DNA of 42,274 bases from Candidatus Nanopelagicaceae bacterium (GTDB taxonomy: Bacteria > Actinomycetota > Actinomycetes > Nanopelagicales > Nanopelagicaceae). Of this stretch, positions 23,325 to 31,301 are shown one piece after another. The translations under genes and the position numbers were made by a program. Position 1 is the first letter of the stretch. The number at the start of each line of letters is the position of its first letter. The stretch is taken from contig JANQVH010000011.1 of assembly GCA_030730425.1 (NCBI GenBank), positions 1 through 42,274 on the forward strand. The letters are read 5' to 3'. The notes under the pieces are model-generated. The model was given only the letters and a program-made list of their open reading frames with translations, made no database searches and was not told where the DNA came from.

Positions 23325-24491
23325 GTGAGCAGCGCTAAGGTCAAAGTAGCCATGATTACTCGTGAGTGGCCCCCTGAAATCTATGGTGGAGCCGGGGTTC
23401 ATATCGCAAACCTAGTCTCAGCTCTCAAGCAGAGTGGAGATATCGAGAGCTTCGTTCATTGCTTTGGTGGGGCAAGAAGTGATGCCACCAATTACCAGCT
23501 AACCAAAGAGTTTTCTACGATAAATCCAGCGCTTCAAACCCTTCTACTTGACAGCGATATTGCTAAAAATCTAAAGGGGATGGATATTGCGCACTCCCAT
23601 ACTTGGTATGCGAATCTAGCTGGATATTTAGCGATGAAAATATTTGGTATTCCCCATGTCATTACCGCCCACTCTCTAGAACCTCTTCGCCCTTGGAAAG
23701 CTGAACAGCTAGGTGGTGGATATCAAATTTCATCATGGGCTGAAAAGATTTCCTATGAGAGCGCATCTGCCATCATCGCAGTTAGCGATGGTATGAGAGC
23801 TGATGTATTAAAGGCCTATCCCAAGATAGATACCAATAAAGTTGTGACGATTAGAAATGGGATAGATACCAAGGCCTTTGCTCCTAATCCAAATTCAGAG
23901 GTTTTGAAGAAGTATGGGATTAATTCACCTTATGGTTTATTTGTTGGAAGAATAACTAGGCAGAAGGGTCTTGCTCATTTGCTTCGTGCTTGGCAGAAGG
24001 TTTCCAAGGATTACTCTCTAGTGCTCGCCGCAGGATCACCTGATGAACCAGCAATTGGCGCTGAAGTTGAGCAACTCATTGCAGAGCTATCAAAGCAGCG
24101 AGGAAATATCATTTGGATTAAGCAGATGCTAGATCGTGAAGAGTTAACTGCTCTTCTTACGGGAGCTCAAGTGTTTCTCTGTCCATCAATCTATGAGCCG
24201 CTAGGAATTGTTAATTTAGAGGCGATGGCCTGTGAAACCGCAGTTGTGGCATCTAAAGTTGGAGGTATTCCTGAGGTAGTAGTTAATAATGAAACTGGAT
24301 TATTAGTTGATTACTCATCTAATCCGTCAGAGTTTGAAGATTTCCTTGCTTCTGCGATTAATAAATTAATGTCAGATAAATCACTATCTATTAAATACGG
24401 TCAAGCAGGGCGAATCCGCGCAATTGAGCACTTCGGATGGGATAAGGTTGCCAAAGCCACCATCGAGTTATATCGGAGTCTAATAAAGTAA
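23325..24491 (+). CDS. glgA: GT4 glycogen synthase / maltose-1-phosphate synthase (GlgA/GlgM)
   Basis: A 388-residue GT4-family glycosyltransferase. The N-terminal domain has [12 protein letters not shown] (about 15-26). The C-terminal domain carries [10 protein letters not shown] and the donor-binding [12 protein letters not shown] region. It is divergent from glgC and shares its promoter, as do Rv1212c and Rv1213 in Mycobacterium tuberculosis. The mycobacterial enzyme, long called GlgA, was shown to be GlgM, making maltose-1-phosphate from ADP-glucose and glucose-1-phosphate. The sequence alone does not separate the two functions. The GTG start has TACTCT 6 bases upstream. An EamA gene follows with no gap. 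Confidence 0.9.
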   Translation: MSSAKVKVAMITREWPPEIYGGAGVHIANLVSALKQSGDIESFVHCFGGARSDATNYQLTKEFSTINPALQTLLLDSDIAKNLKGMDIAHSHTWYANLAGYLAMKIFGIPHVITAHSLEPLRPWKAEQLGGGYQISSWAEKISYESASAIIAVSDGMRADVLKAYPKIDTNKVVTIRNGIDTKAFAPNPNSEVLKKYGINSPYGLFVGRITRQKGLAHLLRAWQKVSKDYSLVLAAGSPDEPAIGAEVEQLIAELSKQRGNIIWIKQMLDREELTALLTGAQVFLCPSIYEPLGIVNLEAMACETAVVASKVGGIPEVVVNNETGLLVDYSSNPSEFEDFLASAINKLMSDKSLSIKYGQAGRIRAIEHFGWDKVAKATIELYRSLIK

Positions 24492-25370
24492 ATGTCACGA
24501 AAAGGTTGGGTGCTCTTTGCCCTAGTTGGTCTGCTATGGGGCGTTCCCTATCTATTTATGAAAGTTGCAGTTGAAGAGCTTTCAACTCCAGTAATTGTTT
24601 TTGCTCGCCTTGCTATTGGAGCCCTTCTCTTGATTCCAGTAGCCCTATATGAAAAATCTATCCGGCCAGCTCTTAAGTACTGGCCATATATTTTGTTCTA
24701 CTCTGTTCTTGAAATGGTAATTCCATGGTATTTAATTACTACCGCTCAGAAGGATCTCTCATCAGGATTGGTTGCGCTCTTGGTTTCGACAGTTCCAATC
24801 TGGGCAACGCTCTTTGCTCATCACAGCGGTGATTCGACGGCAGCTCATCGCACCAGAATTTTTGGTATTGCTATGGGGTTGTTAGGCGTGGCATTGCTTG
24901 TGGGAATTGAATCCTTAAATGACTTTGATAGCGCGATTGCAATTGCAATGGTACTAGTTGCATCTATCTCTTATGCCTGGGCAGTAAATATGATTACTAG
25001 GAGAGCTCCTGAAATCTCTGGAGTAGCTATCAATGGATTATCTATGATCATTGCTCTTATTTTCTTTGCTCCCTTTGCTGCATTTAATTTGCCAACTCAG
25101 AGTCCATCAATTGAGGCTATTAGCGCAACTGCAGCCCTTGGAATCTTCTCTACAGGCCTTGCCTTCTGGATTTTCTTTATCGTCTTGAAAGAAATTGGCC
25201 CTGCTCGAGCATCTCTTGTCGTTTATCCAAACACGGCGGTTGCTGTGATCCTTGGAATCATAATTCTCAATGAAAAGCTAACTTTGGCTATTACTATCGG
25301 TCTTCCCTTGGTTTTAATCGGTTCTTATTTTGCTAGTAAAAAGTCTGAAACCCCAGTTGTTACCGGGTAA
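24492..25370 (+). CDS. EamA-family drug/metabolite transporter
   Basis: A 292-residue membrane protein with ten helices and two EamA repeats, starting with L-V-G-L-L-W-G-V-P-Y-L-F-M-K-V-A and containing I-I-L-N-E-K-L-T near the end of the second half. It begins on the base after the glgA stop codon, so it depends on the glgA transcript. The exported or imported compound is unknown. It differs clearly from the EamA protein at 17152. Its 3' end overlaps the convergent era gene by 11 bases. Confidence 0.87.
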   Translation: MSRKGWVLFALVGLLWGVPYLFMKVAVEELSTPVIVFARLAIGALLLIPVALYEKSIRPALKYWPYILFYSVLEMVIPWYLITTAQKDLSSGLVALLVSTVPIWATLFAHHSGDSTAAHRTRIFGIAMGLLGVALLVGIESLNDFDSAIAIAMVLVASISYAWAVNMITRRAPEISGVAINGLSMIIALIFFAPFAAFNLPTQSPSIEAISATAALGIFSTGLAFWIFFIVLKEIGPARASLVVYPNTAVAVILGIIILNEKLTLAITIGLPLVLIGSYFASKKSETPVVTG

Positions 25371-26283
25371 ATCCCAACTTTAGTAAGGCCTTAGAGTCGC
25401 TCTGCCAATTAGCCATAACTTTTACATGAAGGCCAAGAAAAATTCGAGCCTTTAATTTCTTTTCAATCTCACCTCTAGCCACAATTCCTACTTGCTTAAG
25501 TCTCTCTCCCTTATGGCCAATGATTATCGCTTTCTGACTATCTCGTTCAACAATAATTGAGGCATGAATGTCAAAAAATGGAGTGTCGCCCTCTTCTCGC
25601 TTATCACGCTCTGAGATTTCATCGATTAAAACTGCAATTGAGTGGGGCACCTCCTCAAAAACATCTTCAATAGCAGCCTCTCTAATTAGATCTGCAATCT
25701 GAGTATTTAGCTCTTGATCAGAGCTCATATCAGCTGGATAAAAGGGTGGGGATTCTGGGGCGTATTTTGCTAGCAGATCCATCAGCAATTGAACTTGATC
25801 ATCAGTTTTGGCAGATAAGGGAACTACCTCATCCCAAGCAAAGCCTGCATCCTCAGCTAATTTACTAGCAGCTATTAATTGCTCAGGCATTAGAGCTTTC
25901 TTGGCCATATCAATCATTGTTATTGCGCAGATTTTCTTAGCGCTTCGATGGCGCGCCATCTCCTTGGCGATAAAGAGATCACCTGCCCCTATTGCTTCAA
26001 CTGCAGGAATGCAGAGCACAATGGCATCAACTGATTCCATATTCTCATTAACAATTGAATTAAGGGCCCCGCCAAGTAGGGTCTTTGGCTTATGAACTCC
26101 AGGGGTATCAACTACTACTAATTGAAAATCAGGACGGGTAACAATTCCTCGGATAGCGTTTCGAGTGGTATTTGGATGATGCGAGGTAATTACAATTTTT
26201 TCGCCTACTAGAGCGTTAACAAGCGTTGATTTTCCAGTATTGGGCCTGCCAACAATTGCAACAAAGGCAGCTTTATGTGTCAT
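25360..26283 (-). CDS. era: GTPase Era
   Basis: A 307-residue ribosome-assembly GTPase with a C-terminal KH domain that binds 16S rRNA. Counting from ATG 26283: G1 is G-R-P-N-T-G-K-S-T (12-20), G3 D-T-P-G (59-62), and the G4 position reads T-M-I-D (122-125) instead of N-K-x-D. G5 is S-A-K. The KH region includes I-I-I-G-H-K-G-E-R-L-K. The start is ATG 26283 or GTG 26286; TACCCT (26297-26292, minus strand) ends 8 or 5 bases upstream. A TTG at 26292 overlaps that box and is rejected. The gene starts inside the 3' end of dprA. Confidence 0.93.
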   Translation of the reverse strand: MTHKAAFVAIVGRPNTGKSTLVNALVGEKIVITSHHPNTTRNAIRGIVTRPDFQLVVVDTPGVHKPKTLLGGALNSIVNENMESVDAIVLCIPAVEAIGAGDLFIAKEMARHRSAKKICAITMIDMAKKALMPEQLIAASKLAEDAGFAWDEVVPLSAKTDDQVQLLMDLLAKYAPESPPFYPADMSSDQELNTQIADLIREAAIEDVFEEVPHSIAVLIDEISERDKREEGDTPFFDIHASIIVERDSQKAIIIGHKGERLKQVGIVARGEIEKKLKARIFLGLHVKVMANWQSDSKALLKLGFTR

Positions 26284-27199
26284 CACCGCCAAGGGTACCC
26301 GTCTTTTGGCTACTAATTGGCAACATTAACTCGAGGGCATCTGGAACTGAGGTAACTATCTCCGCTAAGCGCTCACCAATTAAGCGATGACAACCATCGC
26401 TAGTAGGTGAGGTAATTGGTCCGGGAACTGCCATTACAGGTCGCATTATCTCGGCAGCATCACGGGCAGTTCTAAGAGAGCCACTTCTAAATGCAGCTTC
26501 GATAACGATAGTTCCCTTTGAAAGCGCGGCGATTAATCTATTTCTAGTTAAGAATCTCTCAGCTCTTGCCCCAACTCTTGGCATTACCTCAGAGATAAGT
26601 GCTCCACTTTCTTGTAATTCAGAGAAGATTTTACTGTTTCCAGCTGGATAGTTAACAGATACTCCAGATGCAAGGACTGCAAATGTTGAACCTTCTGCAG
26701 CTAAACAGCCACGATGAGCATGGGTATCTATTCCATATGCTCCCCCACTAACAACCGCCCAATTACGATCTGCAAAACCACTTGCAAATTCACTAGCAAC
26801 TCTTGCCCCATAGAGCGTTGGCTTTCTTGTCCCAACGATGGAGATAGATTGTGCTGGCAGATTAGCTCCTTTAATGATCAAGCCAATAGGTGGATTGCTC
26901 AAGTCATTTAGAGATGTAGGCCAATACTTTGAACTTGGTGTAATAAATCTTGCTTCAGCAAATTCAATCTCCTCCCAAAGCGCCTGCGCAGAGGTATCAA
27001 TGAGTACCTGGCGAATTCCTACAGATGCTTTATTTACCTTCTCATATGCCCCATGGATGATCCGCTCCACCAGCTCCACTGCGCCATAACGCTTTAACTC
27101 AATCGTCCAGGTGATGCTGCCTGGCTCAATAGCGCTAAAGAGCTTTAACCGAGCTTGAATCTCTAAGTCATCTTTTATCTGATTTTCTAGATCAATCAT
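26273..27199 (-). CDS. dprA: DNA-processing protein DprA
   Basis: A 308-residue protein of the DprA/Smf family, which loads RecA on incoming single-stranded DNA during transformation. The Rossmann-like core shows I-V-G-T-R-K-P-T-L-Y-G, V-V-S-G-G-A-Y-G-I-D-T-H-A-H-R-G, V-L-A-S-G-V-x-x-N-Y-P, F-L-T-R-N-R-L-I-A-A-L-S and A-V-P-G-P. The start is ATG 27199: TATTCT (27211-27206) ends exactly 6 bases before it. An in-frame TTG at 27238 has no such support. It overlaps era by about 10 bases at its 3' end. The usual partners yraN and comM, often found between rnhB and dprA, are absent. Confidence 0.92.
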   Translation of the reverse strand: MIDLENQIKDDLEIQARLKLFSAIEPGSITWTIELKRYGAVELVERIIHGAYEKVNKASVGIRQVLIDTSAQALWEEIEFAEARFITPSSKYWPTSLNDLSNPPIGLIIKGANLPAQSISIVGTRKPTLYGARVASEFASGFADRNWAVVSGGAYGIDTHAHRGCLAAEGSTFAVLASGVSVNYPAGNSKIFSELQESGALISEVMPRVGARAERFLTRNRLIAALSKGTIVIEAAFRSGSLRTARDAAEIMRPVMAVPGPITSPTSDGCHRLIGERLAEIVTSVPDALELMLPISSQKTGTLGGDDT

Positions 27200-27205
27200 T
27201 GCTAG

Positions 27206-27211
27206 AGAATA
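27206..27211 (-). promoter_or_regulatory. -10 element (TATTCT) of dprA
   Basis: On the minus strand TATTCT is followed by 6 bases and the ATG at 27199. It fixes the dprA start and separates dprA-era from the upstream rplS-lepB-rnhB operon. Confidence 0.55.
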
Positions 27212-27262
27212 AGAGTTAGAAGCGTTAACGCCTTTCAAATCATTAGCTAGATGTGAATAACC

Positions 27263-27865
27263 CTACTTGTTGATTAGGGCCTGGATATTTGCATATGACT
27301 TTCTATGAATAGTAGTAACACCTAATTCACTTAACGATCTCTCATGAGCCCTTGTGACATATCCTTTATGCTCAGCAAAGTGATAGCCAGGATGGAGAAC
27401 ATCTAGTTTGACCATGATTCGATCTCGATAAACCTTGGCAAGTATCGATGCTGCCGATATTGAAATAGCAACTTGATCTCCTTTCCAGATAGCAAGGGAT
27501 TCACAGCGAAGTCCAGAAATCTGATAGCCATCGGTTAGGACATACTCTGGCTCAATTTCTAGAGCATTAATCGCCCTGCGCATTCCCTCAAGGTTTGCTT
27601 TATGTAGACCAATGGCATCTATCTCTGATGCTGGAATTTCAATGATTGAGTAATCAAGTGCTTGCTCAACTATTACTTCAAATAACTCTTCTCGCAGACT
27701 TGGCTTTAGCTCTTTTGAATCACGCACCTTAGCTAGCTTCACATCATTTATATCTTTTAGCATCACAGCTGCCACCACTAATGGTCCAGCGCATGCCCCT
27801 CTGCCAGCCTCATCGACTCCCGCAATTTTACTTAATCCTGATTGAAGCAGTCTTGATTCAATCAT
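27263..27865 (-). CDS. rnhB: Ribonuclease HII
   Basis: A 200-residue enzyme cleaving RNA in RNA-DNA hybrids. The N-terminal signature G-V-D-E-A-G-R-G-A-C-A-G-P-L-V is at about residues 16-30 with catalytic D18 and E19. R-D-S-K-E-L is near residue 50, V-L-T-D-G near 114 and A-S-I-L-A-K-V-x-R-D near 140. It starts 3 bases after the lepB stop, so rplS, lepB and rnhB form one operon. Length is normal. Confidence 0.95.
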   Translation of the reverse strand: MIESRLLQSGLSKIAGVDEAGRGACAGPLVVAAVMLKDINDVKLAKVRDSKELKPSLREELFEVIVEQALDYSIIEIPASEIDAIGLHKANLEGMRRAINALEIEPEYVLTDGYQISGLRCESLAIWKGDQVAISISAASILAKVYRDRIMVKLDVLHPGYHFAEHKGYVTRAHERSLSELGVTTIHRKSYANIQALINK

Positions 27866-27868
27866 AAA

Positions 27869-28549
27869 TTACTTGGAGCTTTTAACAGGAATCTTCGAGA
27901 GATCTTCGCCCTTTTCAAGAATTGCCAGATTGGAAAATGGCCAGATAATAAATGTCGCCCGCCCTGTAACTTTATCTAGGGCAACCATTCCCTTATTAGG
28001 ATCATCGGTATGAAAGCGAGAATCTGCGCTAGCTCCACGGTGATCTCCCATGACCCAGATAAATCCTTGCGGAACCTCTACTTCAAATTCTGAATCACTG
28101 GGCTTATCGCCTTCATAGATATAAGGCTCATTAATACTCACGCCATTGACTTCAACTTTTCCATCTTTGCCGCAGCAGCGAACTTTATCGCCGCCAACTC
28201 CTATAACTCTCTTGATCAAGTATTGCTTAGATGGATCTGGCAGCACTCCAACGAAAACTAAGGAATCCTTTATCACTTTGCGAATCCCAGAGGAATCATC
28301 ATAATTTGGTGATAGCCAATTAGCTGGATCTCTAAAAACTACAACTTCGCCTCGCTTAATATCACTAAAGAGGGCTCCGAACTTGTTTACTCCCACTCGA
28401 TCATTAACCTGAAGGGTGTTCTCCATAGAGCCTGAGGGGATATAGAAGAATTGGATGAAGAAAGTTTTAACGATGATAGAGAGAACTAGCGCCGAGATAA
28501 TGAGAATAGGTAGCTCGCGAAGGCTACTGCCCCTCGCTTTAGGCGACAT
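27869..28549 (-). CDS. lepB: Signal peptidase I
   Basis: A 226-residue membrane serine protease that removes signal peptides on the outer face of the membrane. One N-terminal helix spans about residues 13-35. The catalytic Ser is S41 in Y-I-P-S-G-S-M-E-N-T-L and the general-base Lys is K113 in Y-L-I-K-R-V-I-G-V-G-G-D. The conserved M-G-D-H-R-G-A-S-A-D-S-R box lies near residue 168. It follows rplS after 11 bases and precedes rnhB by 3, the order found in many actinobacteria. Confidence 0.95.
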   Translation of the reverse strand: MSPKARGSSLRELPILIISALVLSIIVKTFFIQFFYIPSGSMENTLQVNDRVGVNKFGALFSDIKRGEVVVFRDPANWLSPNYDDSSGIRKVIKDSLVFVGVLPDPSKQYLIKRVIGVGGDKVRCCGKDGKVEVNGVSINEPYIYEGDKPSDSEFEVEVPQGFIWVMGDHRGASADSRFHTDDPNKGMVALDKVTGRATFIIWPFSNLAILEKGEDLSKIPVKSSK

Positions 28550-28560
28550 TACTCTGGGCT

Positions 28561-29085
28561 TTAAGACTTAGTTGGTTCAGCTTCAGTAGGAGTTGCTTCC
28601 TCTGCTACTTGCGCGCTCTCTGGAGCAATGCTCTCTTCAACTACAGCCTCTGGAGCAGCTACCTCAACTACCTCTACAACTGGCACAACTTCTTCAACTG
28701 GATTTGTTGTTGAAGTTGAATACAAAACCTCTAGGTCATCTGCCCCGCGACGCTCACGAATCTTGGCAGCTTTGCCACGAAGATCACGGAGATAGAAGAG
28801 TTTGGCGCGACGAACTTCGCCTTTTCTTACTACTTCAATCTTTTCAATAACAGGTGCGTGAACTGGAAAAATTCTCTCAACGCCAACTCCATAGGAGATT
28901 TTGCGAACTGTAAAAGTCTCACGAACTCCAGATCCTTGACGGGCAATTACTAGTCCTTGGAAAATCTGAATACGGCTCTTGCTGCCTTCAATAACACGGA
29001 CATGAACTTTTAACTCATCACCGGGACGGAAGTTAGGTAGGTCCTTACGGAGAGAGGCGGCATCTAGCGCATCGAGCACGTTCAT
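28561..29085 (-). CDS. rplS: Ribosomal protein L19 with acidic C-terminal extension
   Basis: A 174-residue protein. Residues 1 to about 115 are a standard L19 ([40 protein letters not shown]). The remaining 55 or so residues are an acidic, Val/Ala/Glu/Pro-rich tail without recognisable fold; bacterial L19 usually stops near 115-120. The ATG has a GAGG Shine-Dalgarno at 8 bases, unlike the leaderless genes around it, and a leader with a hairpin precedes it. It heads the rplS-lepB-rnhB operon; trmD is not next to it here. Confidence 0.95.
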   Translation of the reverse strand: MNVLDALDAASLRKDLPNFRPGDELKVHVRVIEGSKSRIQIFQGLVIARQGSGVRETFTVRKISYGVGVERIFPVHAPVIEKIEVVRKGEVRRAKLFYLRDLRGKAAKIRERRGADDLEVLYSTSTTNPVEEVVPVVEVVEVAAPEAVVEESIAPESAQVAEEATPTEAEPTKS

Positions 29086-29121
29086 TATTTTGTCCTCACA
29101 ATTGGTCTTTACTTATCCTTC

Positions 29122-29145
29122 AGGCCTTTTCCAAGGGATTGGCCT
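29122..29145 (-). promoter_or_regulatory. Hairpin in the rplS leader
   Basis: Between the suhB-family gene and rplS is a 131-base leader. On the minus strand AGGCC and GGCCT close a hairpin with an inner UCC/GGA stem. It lies 37 bases before the rplS ATG and could be an autoregulatory L19 binding site or a processing structure. No U-tract follows, so it is not an intrinsic terminator. I see nothing else definite in the leader. Confidence 0.3.
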
Positions 29146-29216
29146 AACAACTCGGCGTATCTTGCCATACCTTGAGGCTAAGTGCTAAATCCCTAAAAAT
29201 AAGGGCAGAAAGTGAG

Positions 29217-29993
29217 CTATCGCCCCTGGATTTGGGCGCTAAGGGCGGCATGAAGAAATGGGCCAGCGACAATTACCGAACTCCTTGAAGATCCATCTCT
29301 TGCCTTAGTAACTGAAAAAGTGGCCCCTGCTTCTTGGGCGATTAGCGATGCCGCAGCATAATCCCATTCATTAACTCCCTCTTCGAAGTAGGCATCAAGT
29401 GAGCCACTTCCTACATGGCAGATATCAACAGCGCATGCACCAAGTCTTCTTAAATCTCTTACCTTTGGAAGTAGTTCTTCAATTATCTTTGCTTGCACTT
29501 TACGATTATTGATGTCATATGCAAAGCCAGTACCTACTAAAGCTCGATCAAGGCTTACTGGATTATTACACTTAATTGGTAAATTATTAAGGAAAGCTCC
29601 ATTTGATTTTGATGCTTTCCAGAGTGAATTTGTTGTAGGTGAATAGACCACACCTGCTATAAATTCTTCCTTGTTTTTTGCTGCGATACTGATGCACCAG
29701 CCAGGTAGGTCATAAAGATAATTTACAGTTCCATCGATTGGATCAATTACCCAAGTAATTCCAGATTCGCTCTCTTTATTTGCCCCCTCTTCGCCAATTA
29801 ATCCATCCAAAGGCCTTTGATTAAGAATCTGGCTTACAATCAAAGCTTCACTTTGGTGATCTTTCTGGGTGGCAAAATCAAGAGCACCACTTTTTTCATC
29901 TAATTCAAACTTATTAGGTCTATCCAAGAGTAACTCCCCAGCGCTTAGCGCAACTTTCTCGGCAAGGGCTAATAACTCAAGGTTTAGCGACAT
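29217..29993 (-). CDS. Inositol monophosphatase family phosphatase
   Basis: A 258-residue magnesium-dependent sugar phosphatase. Metal-binding motifs are G-E-E-G near residue 67, W-V-I-D-P-I-D-G-T-V-N-Y-L near 82-94, and E-W-D-Y-A-A-A near 205. The family includes inositol monophosphatase (SuhB), histidinol-phosphatase (HisN) and fructose bisphosphatase members; the motifs do not separate them. It is divergent from an MFS gene, 26 bases apart. The ATG at 29993 has TAGATT (30004-29999, minus strand) ending 5 bases upstream and no Shine-Dalgarno. Confidence 0.9.
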   Translation of the reverse strand: MSLNLELLALAEKVALSAGELLLDRPNKFELDEKSGALDFATQKDHQSEALIVSQILNQRPLDGLIGEEGANKESESGITWVIDPIDGTVNYLYDLPGWCISIAAKNKEEFIAGVVYSPTTNSLWKASKSNGAFLNNLPIKCNNPVSLDRALVGTGFAYDINNRKVQAKIIEELLPKVRDLRRLGACAVDICHVGSGSLDAYFEEGVNEWDYAAASLIAQEAGATFSVTKARDGSSRSSVIVAGPFLHAALSAQIQGR

Positions 29994-30004
29994 ATTCCAA
30001 TCTA

Positions 30005-30014
30005 ATCATAGTTT
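30005..30014. promoter_or_regulatory. Symmetric bidirectional -10 (A-TCA-TA-GTT-T) between the IMPase-like and MFS genes
   Basis: Plus strand TAGTTT (30009-30014) ends 5 bases before the MFS ATG. Minus strand TATGAT (30010-30005) would give a start site about 4 bases before the ATG at 29993, although TAGATT at 30004-29999 is an equally good minus-strand box. Confidence 0.45.
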
Positions 30015-30019
30015 CATCG

Positions 30020-31255
30020 ATGCCAAGTAGACTTACCTTCATGCTCACCTCCTACAAAAGACTATTTGCCGTGCCCGGAGGTTGGAATTTCTCTTTTGCA
30101 GGCTTCATATTGCGTATGCCAATCTCAATGCTTTACATAGCAATTGTTCTATTTGTTGTTGCAGAGACTGGCTCTTATGCCCTAGCTGGCGCTTTATCTA
30201 TGGTGGCATCACTTGTCTTATCGGTAGCCACACCGCTTTGGTCTAGGGTTGCAGATCAAATTGGCCAAAATAAAGTTCTATCTATAACCGCCCCAGTACA
30301 TCTAATTTTCCTTGGACTCTTTGTTTATCTAGTTAAGAGCGATGCTCCTACCTGGAGTTGGTTTACCTCAGCGATAATCTTTGAAGCCTTTGTTATTGGC
30401 TCAGGGCAGATGGTTAGAAGGCGCTGGATTCATGTAATTGGTGATGATCGAAAGCTCATTGATACTGCATATTCTTTTGAAGCGCTTGTAGATGAAGTGA
30501 TTTTTACTAGCGGCCCAGTTCTTGCTGCAATTACCGCTTCTTACTTCTTTCCAGAGGCTGCGATATTTACTGCTATGGGATTTATCAGCGTTGGAACGCT
30601 GCTCTTTCTCTCGCAGCGAAAAACTCAACCTCCAGCTCATCCCCGTCAAGTCGGAGATGATCATTCATTGCTTATAAAAGATAGATTCATTCAAGCTCTC
30701 TTTATTCCCATGATGGCAGTTGGAGCATTCTTTGGATCAACTGGTTTAGTCCTTGTTGGCTATCTTGATGAATTTGGGATTCGTGAATATAGCGGTTTCT
30801 ATATAGCTATCTGGTCATTTAGCTCTGGAATTTCGGCCTTTATAAGTGGATCCCTGCATTGGAAGATTAATGAGGCGCGAAGATTTGTTATTTCAGTTTT
30901 TGCTCTAGCTCTACTTACTCTTCCGATCTATATAGCAGCGCAGTTATTTACTGGGAATTTAACAATTCTGGCAATTGCGCTATTTCTTAATGGTCTAGGA
31001 ATTGCTCCCCTACTAACAGCTGGATTTGCTGTTGCTGAGCGTTCGGTTAGCCCTAAGCGCACTACTGAAGTGTTGGCTTGGTCAATTTCTGCGCTAAATC
31101 TTGGTGGGGCCATCCCTGCTGCAATTACTGGATACATCATTGACACATACGGCTCAACTGTCGCATTTATAGTGCCGGTTATCTGCATGTTAATTGCTCT
31201 ACTTTCACTTCTACCATTTCTTAGCCTTTGGAAGGCAAAAGTAATTCAACTCTAA
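30020..31255 (+). CDS. MFS transporter
   Basis: A 411-residue membrane protein with about twelve helices in two halves separated by a loop near residues 195-215 (S-Q-R-K-T-Q-P-P-A-H-P-R-Q). A W-S-R-V-A-D-Q-I-G-Q-N-K loop between helices 2 and 3 matches the MFS motif A region. The substrate is not evident. The start at ATG 30020 is backed by TAGTTT 5 bases upstream; ATG 30041 is a less likely alternative. It precedes sepH by 46 bases; co-transcription is possible but sepH may have its own promoter. Confidence 0.87.
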   Translation: MPSRLTFMLTSYKRLFAVPGGWNFSFAGFILRMPISMLYIAIVLFVVAETGSYALAGALSMVASLVLSVATPLWSRVADQIGQNKVLSITAPVHLIFLGLFVYLVKSDAPTWSWFTSAIIFEAFVIGSGQMVRRRWIHVIGDDRKLIDTAYSFEALVDEVIFTSGPVLAAITASYFFPEAAIFTAMGFISVGTLLFLSQRKTQPPAHPRQVGDDHSLLIKDRFIQALFIPMMAVGAFFGSTGLVLVGYLDEFGIREYSGFYIAIWSFSSGISAFISGSLHWKINEARRFVISVFALALLTLPIYIAAQLFTGNLTILAIALFLNGLGIAPLLTAGFAVAERSVSPKRTTEVLAWSISALNLGGAIPAAITGYIIDTYGSTVAFIVPVICMLIALLSLLPFLSLWKAKVIQL

Positions 31256-31301
31256 GGGTAATTTCCCTCAGATTTCCCTACTCTTATGGCAATCTTTACC
31301 C

